From contig CM042138.1 of the NCBI GenBank assembly GCA_023376005.1, positions 94,706,893 to 94,770,892 of the forward strand: a stretch of DNA of 64,000 nt. Reading direction: 5' to 3'. Position 1 is the first letter of the stretch; every line of letters begins with the position of its first letter. This document shows positions 13,476 through 25,119 of this stretch, piece after piece. This stretch comes from Doryteuthis pealeii (taxonomy: Eukaryota; Mollusca; Cephalopoda; Myopsida; Loliginidae). The position numbers and the translations under genes are program-made. Below the pieces are notes generated by a model. The model did not search any database and was not told the DNA's origin. It saw only the letters and a program-made list of their open reading frames with translations.

Positions 13476-13750
13476 CAGTGATGCTGATGGCTTTTTAATT
13501 TAGTGTGTCCTGTGTGACGCAGATATTTGCTTTGAATGAGTCCCCGGGAAAATTTATGGGTTCCAACTACAGCCATCTAACTCCTACCTTGTAACCTATC
13601 CTGTGTAATTAATTTCTAAGAAACTATCGAAATGTATTTACAGTTAGCTTGAAATGGTGAGGGAAGAAAAAAGAAAAACACTGGGATGCATGGATACAAT
13701 TTTACTGCGTCCTTTTAGATTTTTGCACGCAGTACCTATCAGCATCTCTG
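13476..13750 (-). mobile_element. hAT-like MITE family M, copy 6
   Basis: Edges CAGTGATGCTGATGG and CTATCAGCATCTCTG. Right edge abuts a TA microsatellite (13758-13803), as in copies 2 and 3. Confidence 0.75.
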
Positions 13751-13763
13751 TAAGGATATATAT

Positions 13764-13805
<42 letters not shown>

Positions 13806-13807
<2 letters not shown>

Positions 13808-14664
13808 ACCTCAGGTACAATGATTTTTTGTTTGTTCTGAATTAAGATTTAGAGCTTTTGAGATCTTGGATAGATGAAACTATTGAAAATACTTCATTGG
13901 CAAAACTATCAAAAGAAACAGTCAGTGTTTGATTAATAACAAATGATAGTTTGGCAAAAATAACCACAATTAAATTCATTATAGACCTGACAGCATTCAA
14001 GGTTGGCATGGATTTTGTACTTAGTTCTGATATTGGGGTAAGGGAAGGTCAGAGAGAAAGTTTATATGTTGTGAGGGTTGCTACAAGGCAAAGTCAGAGA
14101 TAAAGAGGGTTTAGGATAGGGAGAATGTAGCAGCACTTGTTTATGAGTTAATGAAATAACACATGGTGGTTGCAGGTTTTTTTTTTGTCCCCCTCCCCCC
14201 ACTTTTTGATCTTCGCTATGGGAACAATATTTATCAAGCAAACAGAGAGTATGATTGGACTTCTTTGTGGATTAATTAATTGGCTTCTAAGTAAATGAAC
14301 TGATGAGTTTATATTTCTGTAACTTGGCAGTCATTCAAAAAAAAATAGCAATGGTTTTGTGAAGGGCAGAATACAACTGGAAAATGGAAATGCTGCTGCA
14401 ATGGTAAGCATAAAGTTTATGACATTTAGTGGTGCTGGAGGTGGGGGTAATTAACAAAGGATCCTGCAATAAGGGAAATTTTTTTTTTTAGATGAAAGAA
14501 AAAAAGGGGGGGGGGCACTCATTAAGAAAATTTGTTAACTTACAGAAAGAGCAGAAATTATTATCACAATCGCTGTAAAAAGTATCAACAAATTTTTTTG
14601 GGGAGGCAGGCATTTGAGTACTTGTGTACTTGATGAACAATATCATCAATACCGTTATATTCCA
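13806..14664. other. No feature recognised
   Basis: AT-rich unique-looking sequence with short T and G runs; nothing codes. The same holds for 1-1069, 1321-2336, 9876-10350, 10967-11930, 14941-15611, 15849-16771, 18088-18629, 19451-20204 and 22801-23359. Confidence 0.5.
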
Positions 14665-14940
14665 TCGATTGATTTTAATGGCATGTTAATTGACTAGAGT
14701 AATCTTATGCCTAGAGGTTAGGGAATCACATTCATAATTACATTTTTTGTGCAGTTGTTTCTTAAGAGGTTTCTTTTTTTCTTTTTTTGCACATGGTCCT
14801 ACTGAATACAAGTAATTTTTAAATAGATCTATTTAAATAACAGATGGGACCCTAACAAATATGACCATCCAAATGAAGTTTAGGGTCATATCCAGGACAC
14901 TTTTTTTGGGGGAAAGGGGGTGTTTTACCTCTCAGCAGAA
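14665..14940 (+). repeat. Repeat D with internal deletion
   Basis: GATTGATTTTAATGGCATGT to ATGGGACCCTAACAAATATG, then jumps directly to AAATGAAGTTTAGGGTCATA. Confidence 0.8.
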
Positions 14941-15611
14941 ATTATCCGCAAATTTTATAGGTTAGTACTTATTCAAATTATACCCGTTAATTAAATATTA
15001 AATTGAAAATAATAGATTAGCAGGTTCCCTATCTTTAAAATAAACAAAACTGACTCAGAAGCCAAATAATTTTTTCTCTCAATAGGTTGCATTGAATCAA
15101 ACAGTAATGTCCCCCTCCAATGAAATTTGGAAAAAAATAAGGGGGGGGGTACTTTTGATTTTAAAAGTTGGATTTAGTTAAATATATGAAAATATATGTA
15201 AATTTTCTAAATCCATTTCCAAGTTTTTAAAACTGATTCTGAATCATTTCTTTTAATATCTCTGATGAAAATTTACAAAAAAAATGTATAAGTAAATTGT
15301 GATCTTAGAATCATACACATACAAACAATCAATCATTCTATAGGCAAGAAAAAGATGAATTTCTTTTTATTTACCATATAAAAATAAAATATAATAAACT
15401 TTTACAATTTAACCCTACAAGATTTAACCTTTATCAATTCTAATCTATTAAAACCCAATGTCATGTCTTAATGCATTTGCACCAAATATGATTCTTGTTA
15501 ATGTGTATCTTGTGTTCTTGCAATACGTATCATCATCACTGGTCTCTTAACTGGGTTTGATCATAGGAATGCAACACATGAAGCATGTCTTGTGCAGTAA
15601 TATCCAATCAG

Positions 15612-15848
15612 AACTCGGCCCTCTCTAGGTCTATAACTAGTTTTTCTTGTCCTAGACAAGCTACCTAGCCAAGATTAAAGAGTCCAATCTGCCCTACTAT
15701 TTACTAATAGCTGGAGGGACAGTAGTTGGATTCATACCTTTCAAAACGGTATTAGCACTATGTGAAATGCAAACAGCCTTGTCCAGGATTTGATCTCGAG
15801 TCGACAAGTTCATTTCCTACGACTAACCATTGCACCACGCACATCCAT
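15612..15848 (-). mobile_element. Type 2 SINE
   Basis: Body CTGGAGGGACAGTAGTTGGA and ATGTGAAATGCAAACAGCC. B-box complement GGATTTGATCTCGAGTCGAC and A-box complement ACTAACCATTGCACCACGC are both clear. Confidence 0.85.
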
Positions 15849-16771
15849 CTAAGCAATATGTACCACATTACTTGTGTATCATGTGACTTTCACAGGCCTA
15901 AACTTTAGCCTAAAGATACAAACTAAGCCTAGTCTTGATCAACTATTTACACACACACACACACACAAAATGTATCATGTTGTGTCACCCCCTAATATTA
16001 GGCTAAAATTTAGGTCTCAGAAAGTTGCATGATACACAAGTGTATACAATAAATCTTTTTAAAATATACGCTAAAAATCTTTCCACTCAGATATAAAGAA
16101 AAACTGTCAGTTTACCATAATTATTGTCAAACATTACACAGCACACAATGCAGAGATAAATAAAATAATTTAAAAAAGGCTTTTAAAAAAAAATAAATGG
16201 TATAAGATACACAAAATCAATGAGCACACAAAAGTTTAATGTATTAAAAAAAATATCTTTATATACAAAAAATTAAAAGTAAAAAAATCTAAATAAATAA
16301 AATAAAAAATACAAGAAATGTAACAAATGGGTCAAAGATTTTATCCGAAAAATAAGAGACAGATTGACAATCTTCCTGTCAAAATGGGACATTGCATTGT
16401 ACAGCATGGATTTTTCAAACAGTATAAAAGATTATTCATAAATATTTCCCCTTTCTGGACAGTTTATTGGCATACAAAGTGCCTGCACTGGAGGCTGTCA
16501 TCTCAGTAAGCATATGGCTGCATTCATCTAAAAGTGGTCATCTCTGAAATATTGCCAAATGTGGTCAATGACTTCCACAAATGACCAAGTGGGTCAGCAC
16601 AGATCTGAATATGACCAAATCTTATTTTGAAAACATTGAAAGTAAAGATATACAGACAATAAAATACAATATACCAAATATTATAATGTCAGTAACATGC
16701 ACATTATATATATATATATATCTGATTAAATAAAGAGTTAATTTCTTACCCCACACATATTCATCAAGATT

Positions 16772-17117
16772 AATTGATTTTAATGGCATGTTTACCCATC
16801 TAGAATTATTTTATGCTTAGGTTAGGGAATTGCATTCATATTAAAATAAGAATAATTTTCAAATAGATCTATTTGACCCATACATGAGAACTTAACAGGA
16901 ACTACCACTCCGAGTCAAAATGGACCTGGTGTAATGTCAATGAAGGGGTATTCTACACTTTGCAGAGCTCCAGAACTGGAGCCTCAACATTAGATGCAGT
17001 TTAGTGTTATATCCAGGACACCTTTTTGTTTGTTGTTTTTTTTTTCTTTTCTTTTTACATATTTACTTATTGCAGGAGGATACAATTAGTGTATTCTATG
17101 ACCCACCAACAGTATAG
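16772..17117 (+). repeat. Repeat D
   Basis: ATTGATTTTAATGGCATGTT ... TTGACCCATACATGAGAAC ... ATGACCCACCAACAGTATA. Confidence 0.8.
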
Positions 17118-17478
17118 GCTTTCATATTTTACACCTTTATATTTCTACCACTTTAAATTATTCACACTAGCTTAACACATGGTAATTCCATAGTATATAT
17201 GCATAATAATTGCAAAAATTCTGCTTCTATTTATATCTTAAAATAGTTAAATTAATAACAAATAAAAATAACAATCTTATTATAGTCTTGTAGTTATATC
17301 AGAAAAAAAGCATTTGAGAAAAAAATTAATTTTTCTATATTTAAAGACAAATGCTCACATTTTCAACTTCTCCCTTACTCCAAATCATTTCTTTCCTTAC
17401 CCTTTTTCTTCCTCTTCTACCTTTTTCTTCACTATTCTCCTAATATTCAAGACATCTCTTCTTAACCTCTTAGATTTT

Positions 17479-18087
17479 ATTAAAACATTCACTTTCACAA
17501 AAAGCAGCCAATACTACTTGTATATTCATAACTGAAAGTGTGACACACAAACAGATAAATTATTAGTATATGAGATTTGTTATATACATGCATCTTACAC
17601 ACAATGCTCATGCACATAACACAAGAGGGTCAATCCAGTAAGTTATCAATGTATTAATAAAGTTCATCATCATTGATAATAATCAATTATAGTGGGTGTC
17701 CTTGAAAAAGTCCCCAAGATTTTGGAAAAAAGACTGGAGGAATTGGAAATTAGAGGAAGAATCAAGACCATCTAGACAATAGCATTGTTGAGATAAGCTA
17801 GAATTCTCAGAAGAATCCTGGAAACCTTAAGAGACTTGCTGTCACTCAGACTCCAGTGAAAGACCACCAGCTAATGCTGGTATGAAAATCTCACAAGGAG
17901 TGATGTAATAATAGCCATTCTATTAAAACATTCACTTTCACAAAAAGCAACCAATACTACTTGTATATTCATAGCTGAAAGTGTGACACAAACAGATAAA
18001 CTGTTAGTATATAAGATTTGTTATATACATGCATCTTACATACAATGCTCATGCACATAAAACAAGAGGGGTCATCCAAGTAAGTTA
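17479..18087 (+). repeat. Direct 165-bp duplication flanking a LINE fragment
   Basis: 17479-17646 and 17921-18087 start TATTAAAACATTCACTTTCA and share ATATACATGCATCTTACA and ATGCTCATGCACATAA to AAGTTA, with a few per cent differences. The LINE 3' fragment (17692-17900) lies between. Confidence 0.85.
17692..17900 (+). mobile_element. 3' fragment of the same endonuclease LINE
   Basis: Reads VGVLEKVPKILEKRLEELEIRGRIKTI followed by a TAG, then ALLR, ARILRRILETLRDLLSLRLQ. It corresponds to the last 60 or so codons and start of the 3'UTR of the element at 23360-24400. Both copies carry a TAG at the same codon. It lies between two direct 165-bp duplications (17479-17646 and 17921-18087). Confidence 0.75.
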
Positions 18088-18629
18088 GTCGTACAAGCAG
18101 TTGCTACATCTGAATACTTGACTGTTGTTGACATGTGCCAGTTTAAGATAAATGTGGTGACTATAAGATAAAATAAACCAATTACAAAATGACATATCAG
18201 AAGGAAAACTGTTGTATACAGTGCACTTAATATTGACATATCACAAATAATTGTATTTAGCTTTATCATAAATTACTAGCTGAAGTACCCATCTACAGTG
18301 GGTAAGAGTTGGAGATTTGGATTGCAGACATAGTGAGGCCAAGAACAAAAAAAAAAGTCCTTCTACTCCTTTCATTTTTCTAAACGATGCCTATTTTACA
18401 ATCTTGGTTGTCAGTTAAAAATATACATGAAATAGTAAAAAAAAAAAAAAAAAAAAAACAGCAATTGTTACTATAAAAAGATAAATATATATGGCAAAAA
18501 GATTTACTAATAATATTTTTATATTTTGCCAAATTAAAAAAAGAATTTTCTTAGTTTATAGGAAAAAACTCTAAAGAGATTTATCTATTCAAACATTTTT
18601 ATTTTTATCCAGATTGTAGAAAAATAATG

Positions 18630-18868
18630 GCTTGTATCCTTTTTAATGGCATATTAACCTTTGTTGGTTATCTAGTGCCAAAGCCATCCTTGTAGAAGAA
18701 CAGTAGTGGTACTATTTAACCTATAGCTGGGAAGATGATGGGTTCATACCTTTTCCAAAGATATTAGTTCAAAAGTGAATGCACTAGCATGACTGGAGTT
18801 CAAACTTGGTTACTAAGATGTTGCAGTCCAGCACGTTAGCCACTATGCCATAAGAACTCCCTTAAGAA
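18630..18868 (-). mobile_element. Type 2 SINE fused to repeat D 5' sequence
   Basis: 18635-18690 reads like the start of repeat D (TTTTTAATGGCATATTAACC). From 18700 on it is SINE body (CTATAGCTGGGAAGATGATG, TAGTTCAAAAGTG) and head (GAGTTCAAACTTGG, TTAGCCACTATGCCATAAG). Confidence 0.65.
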
Positions 18869-19107
18869 ATAATATCATTATTTTATATCTCCATCTTGAA
18901 TAAATACCTATAAACCTAATTAATAATGTCTAATGAAATATGAATAATTATTTTTGTAAGACAAATGATTTATTTTTTTCTTTTGAAGTTTGAAAATTTA
19001 AAATTCTGTACCACTAGTTTTGCAGCAGCATTGTTTCCTATTGATTATTGTTAAATATCCCAATGAGAGCCCATTGTTAAAACTTTCCATGGGTCTAATA
19101 AGTATGC

Positions 19108-19443
19108 AGAGACGCTGATAGATGCCTGCATCCCTGATGCACAAAAATCTAAAAGGACGCAGTAAAATCATATCCATGCGTCCCAGTGTTTTTCTTTTTT
19201 TCTTCCTTCACCATTTCAAGCTAACTTTAAATACATTTCAATATTTTCTTATAAATGAATTACACAGGATAGGTTACAAGGCAGGAGTTAGACGGCTTTA
19301 GTTGTTTCCCCAGATCATAAATAAAAACCCTACAATCTATTAAGAAACTTTAGTTGGGACCCATAAATTTTCCCTAGGACTCATTCAAAGGAAAATATGT
19401 GCGTCCCAGGATGTACTAAATTAAAAAGCTATCTGCATCACCG
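19108..19443 (+). mobile_element. hAT-like MITE family M, copy 1
   Basis: Ends AGAGACGCTGATAG and, inverted, CTATCTGCATCACC. The heptamer AGTATGC flanks both sides (19101-19107, 19444-19450), supporting a 7-8 bp target duplication. The interior has GCACAAAAATCTAAAAGGAC near the left and GCGTCCCAGGATGTACTAAA near the right, shared with the five other copies. Confidence 0.75.
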
Positions 19444-20384
19444 AGTATGCATACTAAATTTGATAATTTTGTATCTTCTACAGGACAGAAACTTTTCCCC
19501 ATTTATCAATATAGATATTACCATGGCTGAGGAGACAGAGTCGGAAGCAATTAAGGAGTCGTTAGAGTCGGAGCCAGTAAAACCATACTGATTCAAATGC
19601 CAGTTGAACTTACACTTTCTATGGCCCTAGTTTAGTCTGTACATATATATAGTCCCTACACCTTATAAATAGATTAATAAAAAAAATCATATTTTTATAT
19701 TTATTTGTAGGTCATAATCACTTAATTAAATAGGAGTTGGAGTCTGAGTCAAAGGTTTTGTGTTCCAACTACATAGACCTGGATATTACATACATACATA
19801 CATACTAGTCTACTCAGTTATTTATGAAATACTATTGTCTATACATTATCATCCTATATACCCAACATATGTATGTGTGTGTGTCTGCACCCAGACAAGA
19901 CCCTATGACAATACTAACTGGCCCATTACTGTTCAACAATCAACATTTACCTCCTTATCTGTTGGCTGCAGTACAAAATCCTTGAGTGGAAAGTCAATTT
20001 TGCCTGGAAGCAAGTGGGGGTAATGTTAGCTAGGTGGGGGCAACATTTGGGTTATGAACTCAAAATGAACAGATAAAAATGGAGTCAGATTAATGCATGT
20101 ATATAAAATACCAACTCTGAAGAAAAAAAAAAAAATTCCATATTCTACTTTTCATAAATTTGTAGAGGGTATGCATGGTATCACACAGAGCTCCTCACTA
20201 TGGTTAGTTTGTATTCACCCAACCCCTCTGCAATGAACAGGATGTGACAAAAGGTCAATTCATTTTATTATATATTATAGTAAATGTAATGTGCATGACT
20301 TGCAGTGGCTTTACCTGTTAGTGTTATATCTATGGGTAAAATAGTATTATTATTATTATTAGATAGAAATACTTAAAACCATTT

Positions 20385-20682
20385 ATCTACCCAACTCCTC
20401 TGCCATGAGCAGGATGTGACACAAGGTGAATGTTTTTAAGCAGAGTAAAACTGGTTTGAATTCATAGTTTTCCTTCTCCAAGACTGGTTATCTTACCAAG
20501 GCTAAAGAACCTAGTCTGCTCTACTATTTTTACCCATAACTGGAGGGAGAACATATGTATTCATGTCTTTCCCAAGGGCATTAGCACAAAGTGAAATGCA
20601 AACAACCTCTTCTAGGGTTTGAACTTGGGTCGCCTATTCCATTGCTTATAATGATAACCATTATGCTAAGTGCACCTCCCCT
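20385..20682 (-). mobile_element. Type 2 SINE, full length
   Basis: Tail complement CTCTGCCATGAGCAGGATGT, body AACTGGAGGGAGAACATATG, B-box complement GGGTTTGAACTTGGGTCGCC, head GATAACCATTATGCTAAGTG. A second tail-only fragment of the same family is at 20205-20262. Confidence 0.85.
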
Positions 20683-20884
20683 ATGGTGTAAAGCAATTGG
20701 TTCCAAAGTAGCTGGTACAAATCTCATCACTGGATGCAGCAAAGAAAAAGAAGGTTGTTGGGGCAGCAAGGAGTCATCAGGCCCCTCAGAGAATTTTGTT
20801 TGCTTTGTTTTTAAAAAAAATCAGGATAACATCTAAATCAAAACCAATTAAATAACAAGTAGTTATACAAGAAAACATGGTTAT

Positions 20885-21187
20885 ATTGTGCTTGGTTGGT
20901 TGGTTGGTTTTATGGCATGTCAATACCTGTTTAATGTCAAAGTCATTTTTGCAAGCAATTATATAGTTTTAAATAACTAATGATAATCATATGTAAATTA
21001 CAAGATTAAATAATTATTCTTAATACAAATAATTTACACACAAATATATGGTTTCAAGTATCCCTATATAATACTAATAAGTTTAAAAACAGGTCTATTT
21101 GACTCATAGATGGAACCTTAACAGGTACTATCACTCCAGGTCAAAGTGGACCTGTGAATAATGGCAATGAAGGGGTACTCCACATTA
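20885..21187 (+). repeat. Repeat D, 3' truncated
   Basis: GGTTGGTTGGTTTTATGGCA 5' variant, internal ATAATTTACACACAAATATA module, ends at GAAGGGGTACTCCACATT. Confidence 0.8.
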
Positions 21188-21525
21188 AATGATTAGATAG
21201 AAAAGAAAAAAGTAAACAAGTCCAAAAGTACATTAAACAGCAGACAATTATAGCTTTTGCCATATCAACATCTTCATGGGTCATGCAAAAGAATCAGTAT
21301 TTTGCACCAAGTTTCCTTTGATGTAAAGATTGCTAAAAAAAGATGAAAATATTTAACAATTAAAATAATACTATTGATTAGTTAATAGACAAGGCTTTTA
21401 AAAAAGTTTATTCGCCTTATCTTCACACACAATACAAAAAGATTTCTTGCCTATAGTTGCATACATTAGGCATTTCAATATATATTAGATTAACAATGTG
21501 CATTCCATGAGATAAGTAATACAAT

Positions 21526-21585
<60 letters not shown>

Positions 21586-21588
<3 letters not shown>

Positions 21589-22090
21589 TTCTACTTCTGA
21601 AGATGGCCATCTCTATAAGTAAGATTTGCAAATTGCACAGCCATGTTTGCAGATAACTCAACAGGACAGCTTTTCTTGAAGATTCTTCCACATATGTAAC
21701 ATTTTTTGTCAGCTGCAGTATGTGGCAGAATTCTGATACCCTTTCATCATATGTTCAGTTAAACTACTTGTTGCATATTAGGCAGGTGTTCTTTCCAGGT
21801 CCAACATGTAAGATGATGTATGTAGCTTGATTCTATCTACATTTGTGGGCTCGTGTTATAAAACCAGCTGTTGATAGGAACACATGATTTGGTTGTGTTG
21901 TAGATCAATGGGTAACACCTCATAATCCTGCTTTCAAAGAGCATGTTAGAGTTTATAGAGATCCATACATAGTTGTTTAAATGCTGTGTCTCCCTCATAA
22001 AATAGTTTATGACATTGATTGATCAGGTGCTCAGGACTCTCAGTTATTGAGGTTGATTTTTAAAGCCTTCAAGTTATTCCTCATGACATT
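21586..22090 (-). other. Unassigned segment with zinc-finger-like peptide
   Basis: On the minus strand, about 21740-21597 reads ILPHTAADKKCYICGRIFKK then SCPVELSANMAV... to a stop. CYICGRIFKK looks like half a C2H2 finger, but no paired histidines follow. Possibly a decayed LINE or transposase remnant; I cannot assign it. Confidence 0.3.
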
Positions 22091-22127
22091 GAAACACACA
22101 CACACACTATAAACAATATTACAATAA

Positions 22128-22383
22128 TGGGGGGCATGTTTTACATAATGGTTATCATTGTAGGAAATGAAATCTGGAAATGGATGAGGCTGTTTATGCC
22201 ATTTCACTTCATGAAAAGCATGAATTTGTAGCCCCCCCCCCCGGTATGGGTAAAATAACAGGAAAGACTAAGTTCTTTAGCATTGGTTAGGCAACCAGTC
22301 TATAAGAGAAACTGAATTTAAAATGCTTATAAATTGACCTTGTGTCACATCTTACCTGGGGTGGAAGGGTTGGGTAAACATAC
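22128..22383 (+). mobile_element. Type 2 SINE, eroded
   Basis: Weak A-box ATAATGGTTATCATTG, body TTAGGCAACCAGTCTATAAG, intact tail GACCTTGTGTCACATCTTAC. A C10 run (22233-22242) replaces the middle of the body. Confidence 0.7.
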
Positions 22384-22474
22384 AATATTTCTATATACAA
22401 ATTAACTGGTTTTTTTAAAAGAGATGAGAAAGCTGCTTTTAATTATTTACTAATCTTAGTAGTGGTAGAAAGCC

Positions 22475-22560
22475 CAAAGAATGGGGCACACAGTGAGATT
22501 TGTACTCATTAGCAAAGGTTCATTTTCCTAGCTTACTAACCATTACACAACATGAAGCAT
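22475..22560 (-). mobile_element. Type 2b SINE head
   Basis: GCACACAGTGAGATTTGTAC and TTACTAACCATTACACAACA match the other type 2b heads. Confidence 0.65.
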
Positions 22561-22714
22561 TCAGATCTGCTTTTATATATAACATATCAAATTAGAGTGT
22601 TGATTTATGGCCAGGAATCTAAATGCTAAAATCAAATTATAGCACAAAAGATTTATCACCATTTAAAAATCACTTTCCATATGTGGAGAAATGTAGAACA
22701 AACACAAAATGTTA

Positions 22715-22800
22715 CAATGGAAGTAAAATTTATTAGTGTCGATGTTCGAACATTTCGGTTTATAAAGAAACCTTCTTCAAGATAATATGAAACTAGTCAA
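22715..22800 (-). repeat. Possible retroelement terminal repeat
   Basis: GTTCGAACATTTCGGTTTAT and AAACCTTCTTCAAGATAAT (complement ...GAAGAAGGTTTC...CCGAAATGTTCGAAC) resembles the GAAGAAGG...CCGAAA.. wording of Penelope-like element ends. No protein is readable next to it. Confidence 0.4.
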
Positions 22801-23359
22801 GGAGAAAAACGTTTATATAGTTAAAAAGATAATAGATGTTTTGAATGTGTTGAGTTCAGAAAATGTGTAGAAAAGGTTTGTAACTGTTCGTTGATTAGCA
22901 TTCATAATTGAATGTTAATGACGTGATTGATAAATAGGAAAGTGAAAGTCAAAATGTGATTGGAACATGTGAATTTGAAAAGCCAAGACAATATTGGTCC
23001 ACGAGAAGATGTTTAAAAGGTGTGATGTATTCCATATAAATACCAATGTTTAAAAAAACAAAAACAAGAGAAGTATTAATAGTTTAACTATTTAATGTAT
23101 ATATATTATGTTGTGTTGTTGCTATGGTTGGGGTTTGTAGTTCTGTAGCTATTAATGATTGATTTACCTAGATGTGAAGGCATCTTTAAAAAAGCCAGGT
23201 CCATAATTAACATTCTCTATGTTACTCATCGTGCTGGCTTTCCATGGCATAGAAAAATGTGCTAAGATAATCTCATTGAATTTTTTTGATCCACTCCCCA
23301 CCCCCAATTCAACCCCTTAAGACTGAGAAGAAAACCAACTTTATAAATACTTTAAGTGA

Positions 23360-24400
23360 CAAACTGGGGAGATTTCACATGAGATGACATGGATAAGGAG
23401 AAACCTCAAGAGAGAAACAATCTCTTAATAGTAGTACAAAATCATGCCATAAGGGCTAATCATATCAAAGCAAAAATTGATAATACACAACATATTAGCA
23501 ACAGTGAAAGAATGAAACAGTTTAGTAGATAAGAGAATGCAGCAAACTGGCACAAAAGGAGTAAAAGACTAGACATGACTGGTTGAGAAAAGAGATTCAC
23601 TAGAAATTGTGCAAGAGATTAAAATTTGACCATATTAACAAATAGTAGGTGCACAAACCAAAATCTGTCCAAGAAAATGAGGCCCATAAAATTCTCTTGG
23701 ATTTTGAGATACAAACAGATCACCAAATCCCGGCCAGAAGGCCAGACCTAATGTGAATTAAAAAAAAAAACAAAAAAAACATACAACTTGTCATATAGTA
23801 GATTACAGAGAAAACAAAAAGATAGACAAATACTTGAATCTTAGAGAGATGAAGAAGCTTTAGAACATGGAGGTGATGGTGATACCAATTGTAGTTGTAG
23901 AAGTACCTGGTTTCTTTGGAAACCCGTGTCCAGTGGCTTCGGCCTCTGGACCAGTTAATCAATATCAACAGTGTGATCCCAGGGGGCTATCCCCCCAAGC
24001 AACACCTACCCTCCTGATTTAAGGGGGCAGGGCTGGGTTTATTGCCAAGTGCCTGAGGCGCCCCAATTGAGGGGGAATGCCAACGGGATCTACGCATTTT
24101 TTGTGCCTACCATCCCATGAGCTTCAGTTCGTGGGTGGTTTCAGATTAAAAAGACCTTGTGTCATACCCGCATATGTGGGATGTGAGGTAAATAACTACC
24201 AATTGTAGTTGGAGCAATTGGAATGGTCCCTGGGGGTTTGGAGAGGAATTGGAGATCAGAGGAAGAATCAAAACCATCTAGACCACAGCACTGTCAAGAT
24301 CAGCTAAAATACTTAGAAGTGTCCTGGAGGCCTGAGAAGACTTGTTGTCACAGACTTCAATGAAAAACAACCAGTTAAAACTGGTGTGAAAAATACACAG
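23360..24400 (+). mobile_element. LINE C-terminal fragment with restriction-like endonuclease domain, interrupted
   Basis: Degenerate coding sequence readable in pieces. It has TWIRRNLKRE near 23385, then ILWDFEIQTDHQIPARRPDL (23693-23750), the RRPD and following CHIVD segments being the PD and D motifs of R2/REL-type endonucleases. Next come DKYLNL-like and RSFRTW-like remnants, IPIVV (23881-23896), and after an insertion the continuation VVGAIGMVPGGLE (24204-24240) and ELEIRGRIKTI (24245-24278) to a 3' end near 24400. The CCHC knuckle expected upstream of the endonuclease is not preserved. Frames shift several times and there are many stops, so it is inactive. Endonuclease LINEs of this type integrate through a restriction-like nuclease instead of an AP endonuclease. 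The body is split by a 300-bp insertion at 23898-24197. Confidence 0.8.
23898..24197 (+). mobile_element. SINE-like insertion with 14-bp target-site duplication
   Basis: The 14-mer ACCAATTGTAGTTG occurs at 23884-23897 and again at 24198-24211. Removing the intervening 300 bp plus one 14-mer restores the LINE coding order IPIVVGAIG. The insert is clearly more GC-rich than its surroundings. Near its start a hairpin GTCCAGTGGC-TTCG-GCCTCTGGAC (about 23930-23953) has a UUCG-type loop. Its 3' end (GACCTTGTGTCATA... GGTAAATA) resembles the tail shared by the tRNA-Gln-like SINEs in this window. I cannot assign the 5' head to a tRNA, 5S or 7SL source. Confidence 0.75.
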
Positions 24401-24821
24401 AGAATAAGTATTTATATAAACAAATGTTCATTTAGATGATTCAGCATTGTTCCACAAAATACTTTATCTCATCTTGCATTATGTTCTAGAAAGTCTGTAA
24501 TGCTTGAAAACTATTGTTTACATAGAATAAAAAGGACCATTATTTCATGCAGCTTTTTCAAGTAGACATGGTTGAAAATTATTTGAAATACATCACGAAT
24601 GGGAAAAATTCATTGGAAAAAAAAGAAAAAAAAATAAGACTAACATAAGGTTAAAGCAGAAACCTATTAAAATGAATTATAAAGGATGAAAAGAAAATGT
24701 TAAAAAAGGAATGGAAGCAGTGAGAGAAATGAGGAGGGGGTAATGGTGAATATGAAAAGGGGACAGAGGCATATAGTAAGAAAAAAAATTAATTGTTGGG
24801 TGAGATTATTGGAAAATATGA

Positions 24822-24825
<4 letters not shown>

Positions 24826-24892
<67 letters not shown>

Positions 24893-24946
24893 TGTGTGTG
24901 TGTGTGAGAGATGAGAGAAGAGAGAGAGAGAGAGAGAGAAGAGAGA

Positions 24947-24983
<37 letters not shown>

Positions 24984-24994
24984 TGTGTGTGTGT

Positions 24995-25025
<31 letters not shown>

Positions 25026-25041
25026 TGTGTGTGTGTGAGAG

Positions 25042-25118
<77 letters not shown>
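24826..25118. repeat. (GA)n array with (GT)n blocks
   Basis: About 290 bp of GA dinucleotides interrupted by four short GTGTGTGT blocks. Apparent long Leu/Ser or Arg/Glu reading frames here are artefacts of the repeat. Confidence 0.97.

Positions 25119-25119
<1 letters not shown>

Noticed and set aside
19397..19591. Frame ending MAEETESEAIKESLESEP
   Set aside because: Starts inside the hAT-like MITE; the Glu/Ser text comes from a short GAGTCGGA-type repeat that recurs at 19732-19750; no splice or homology support.
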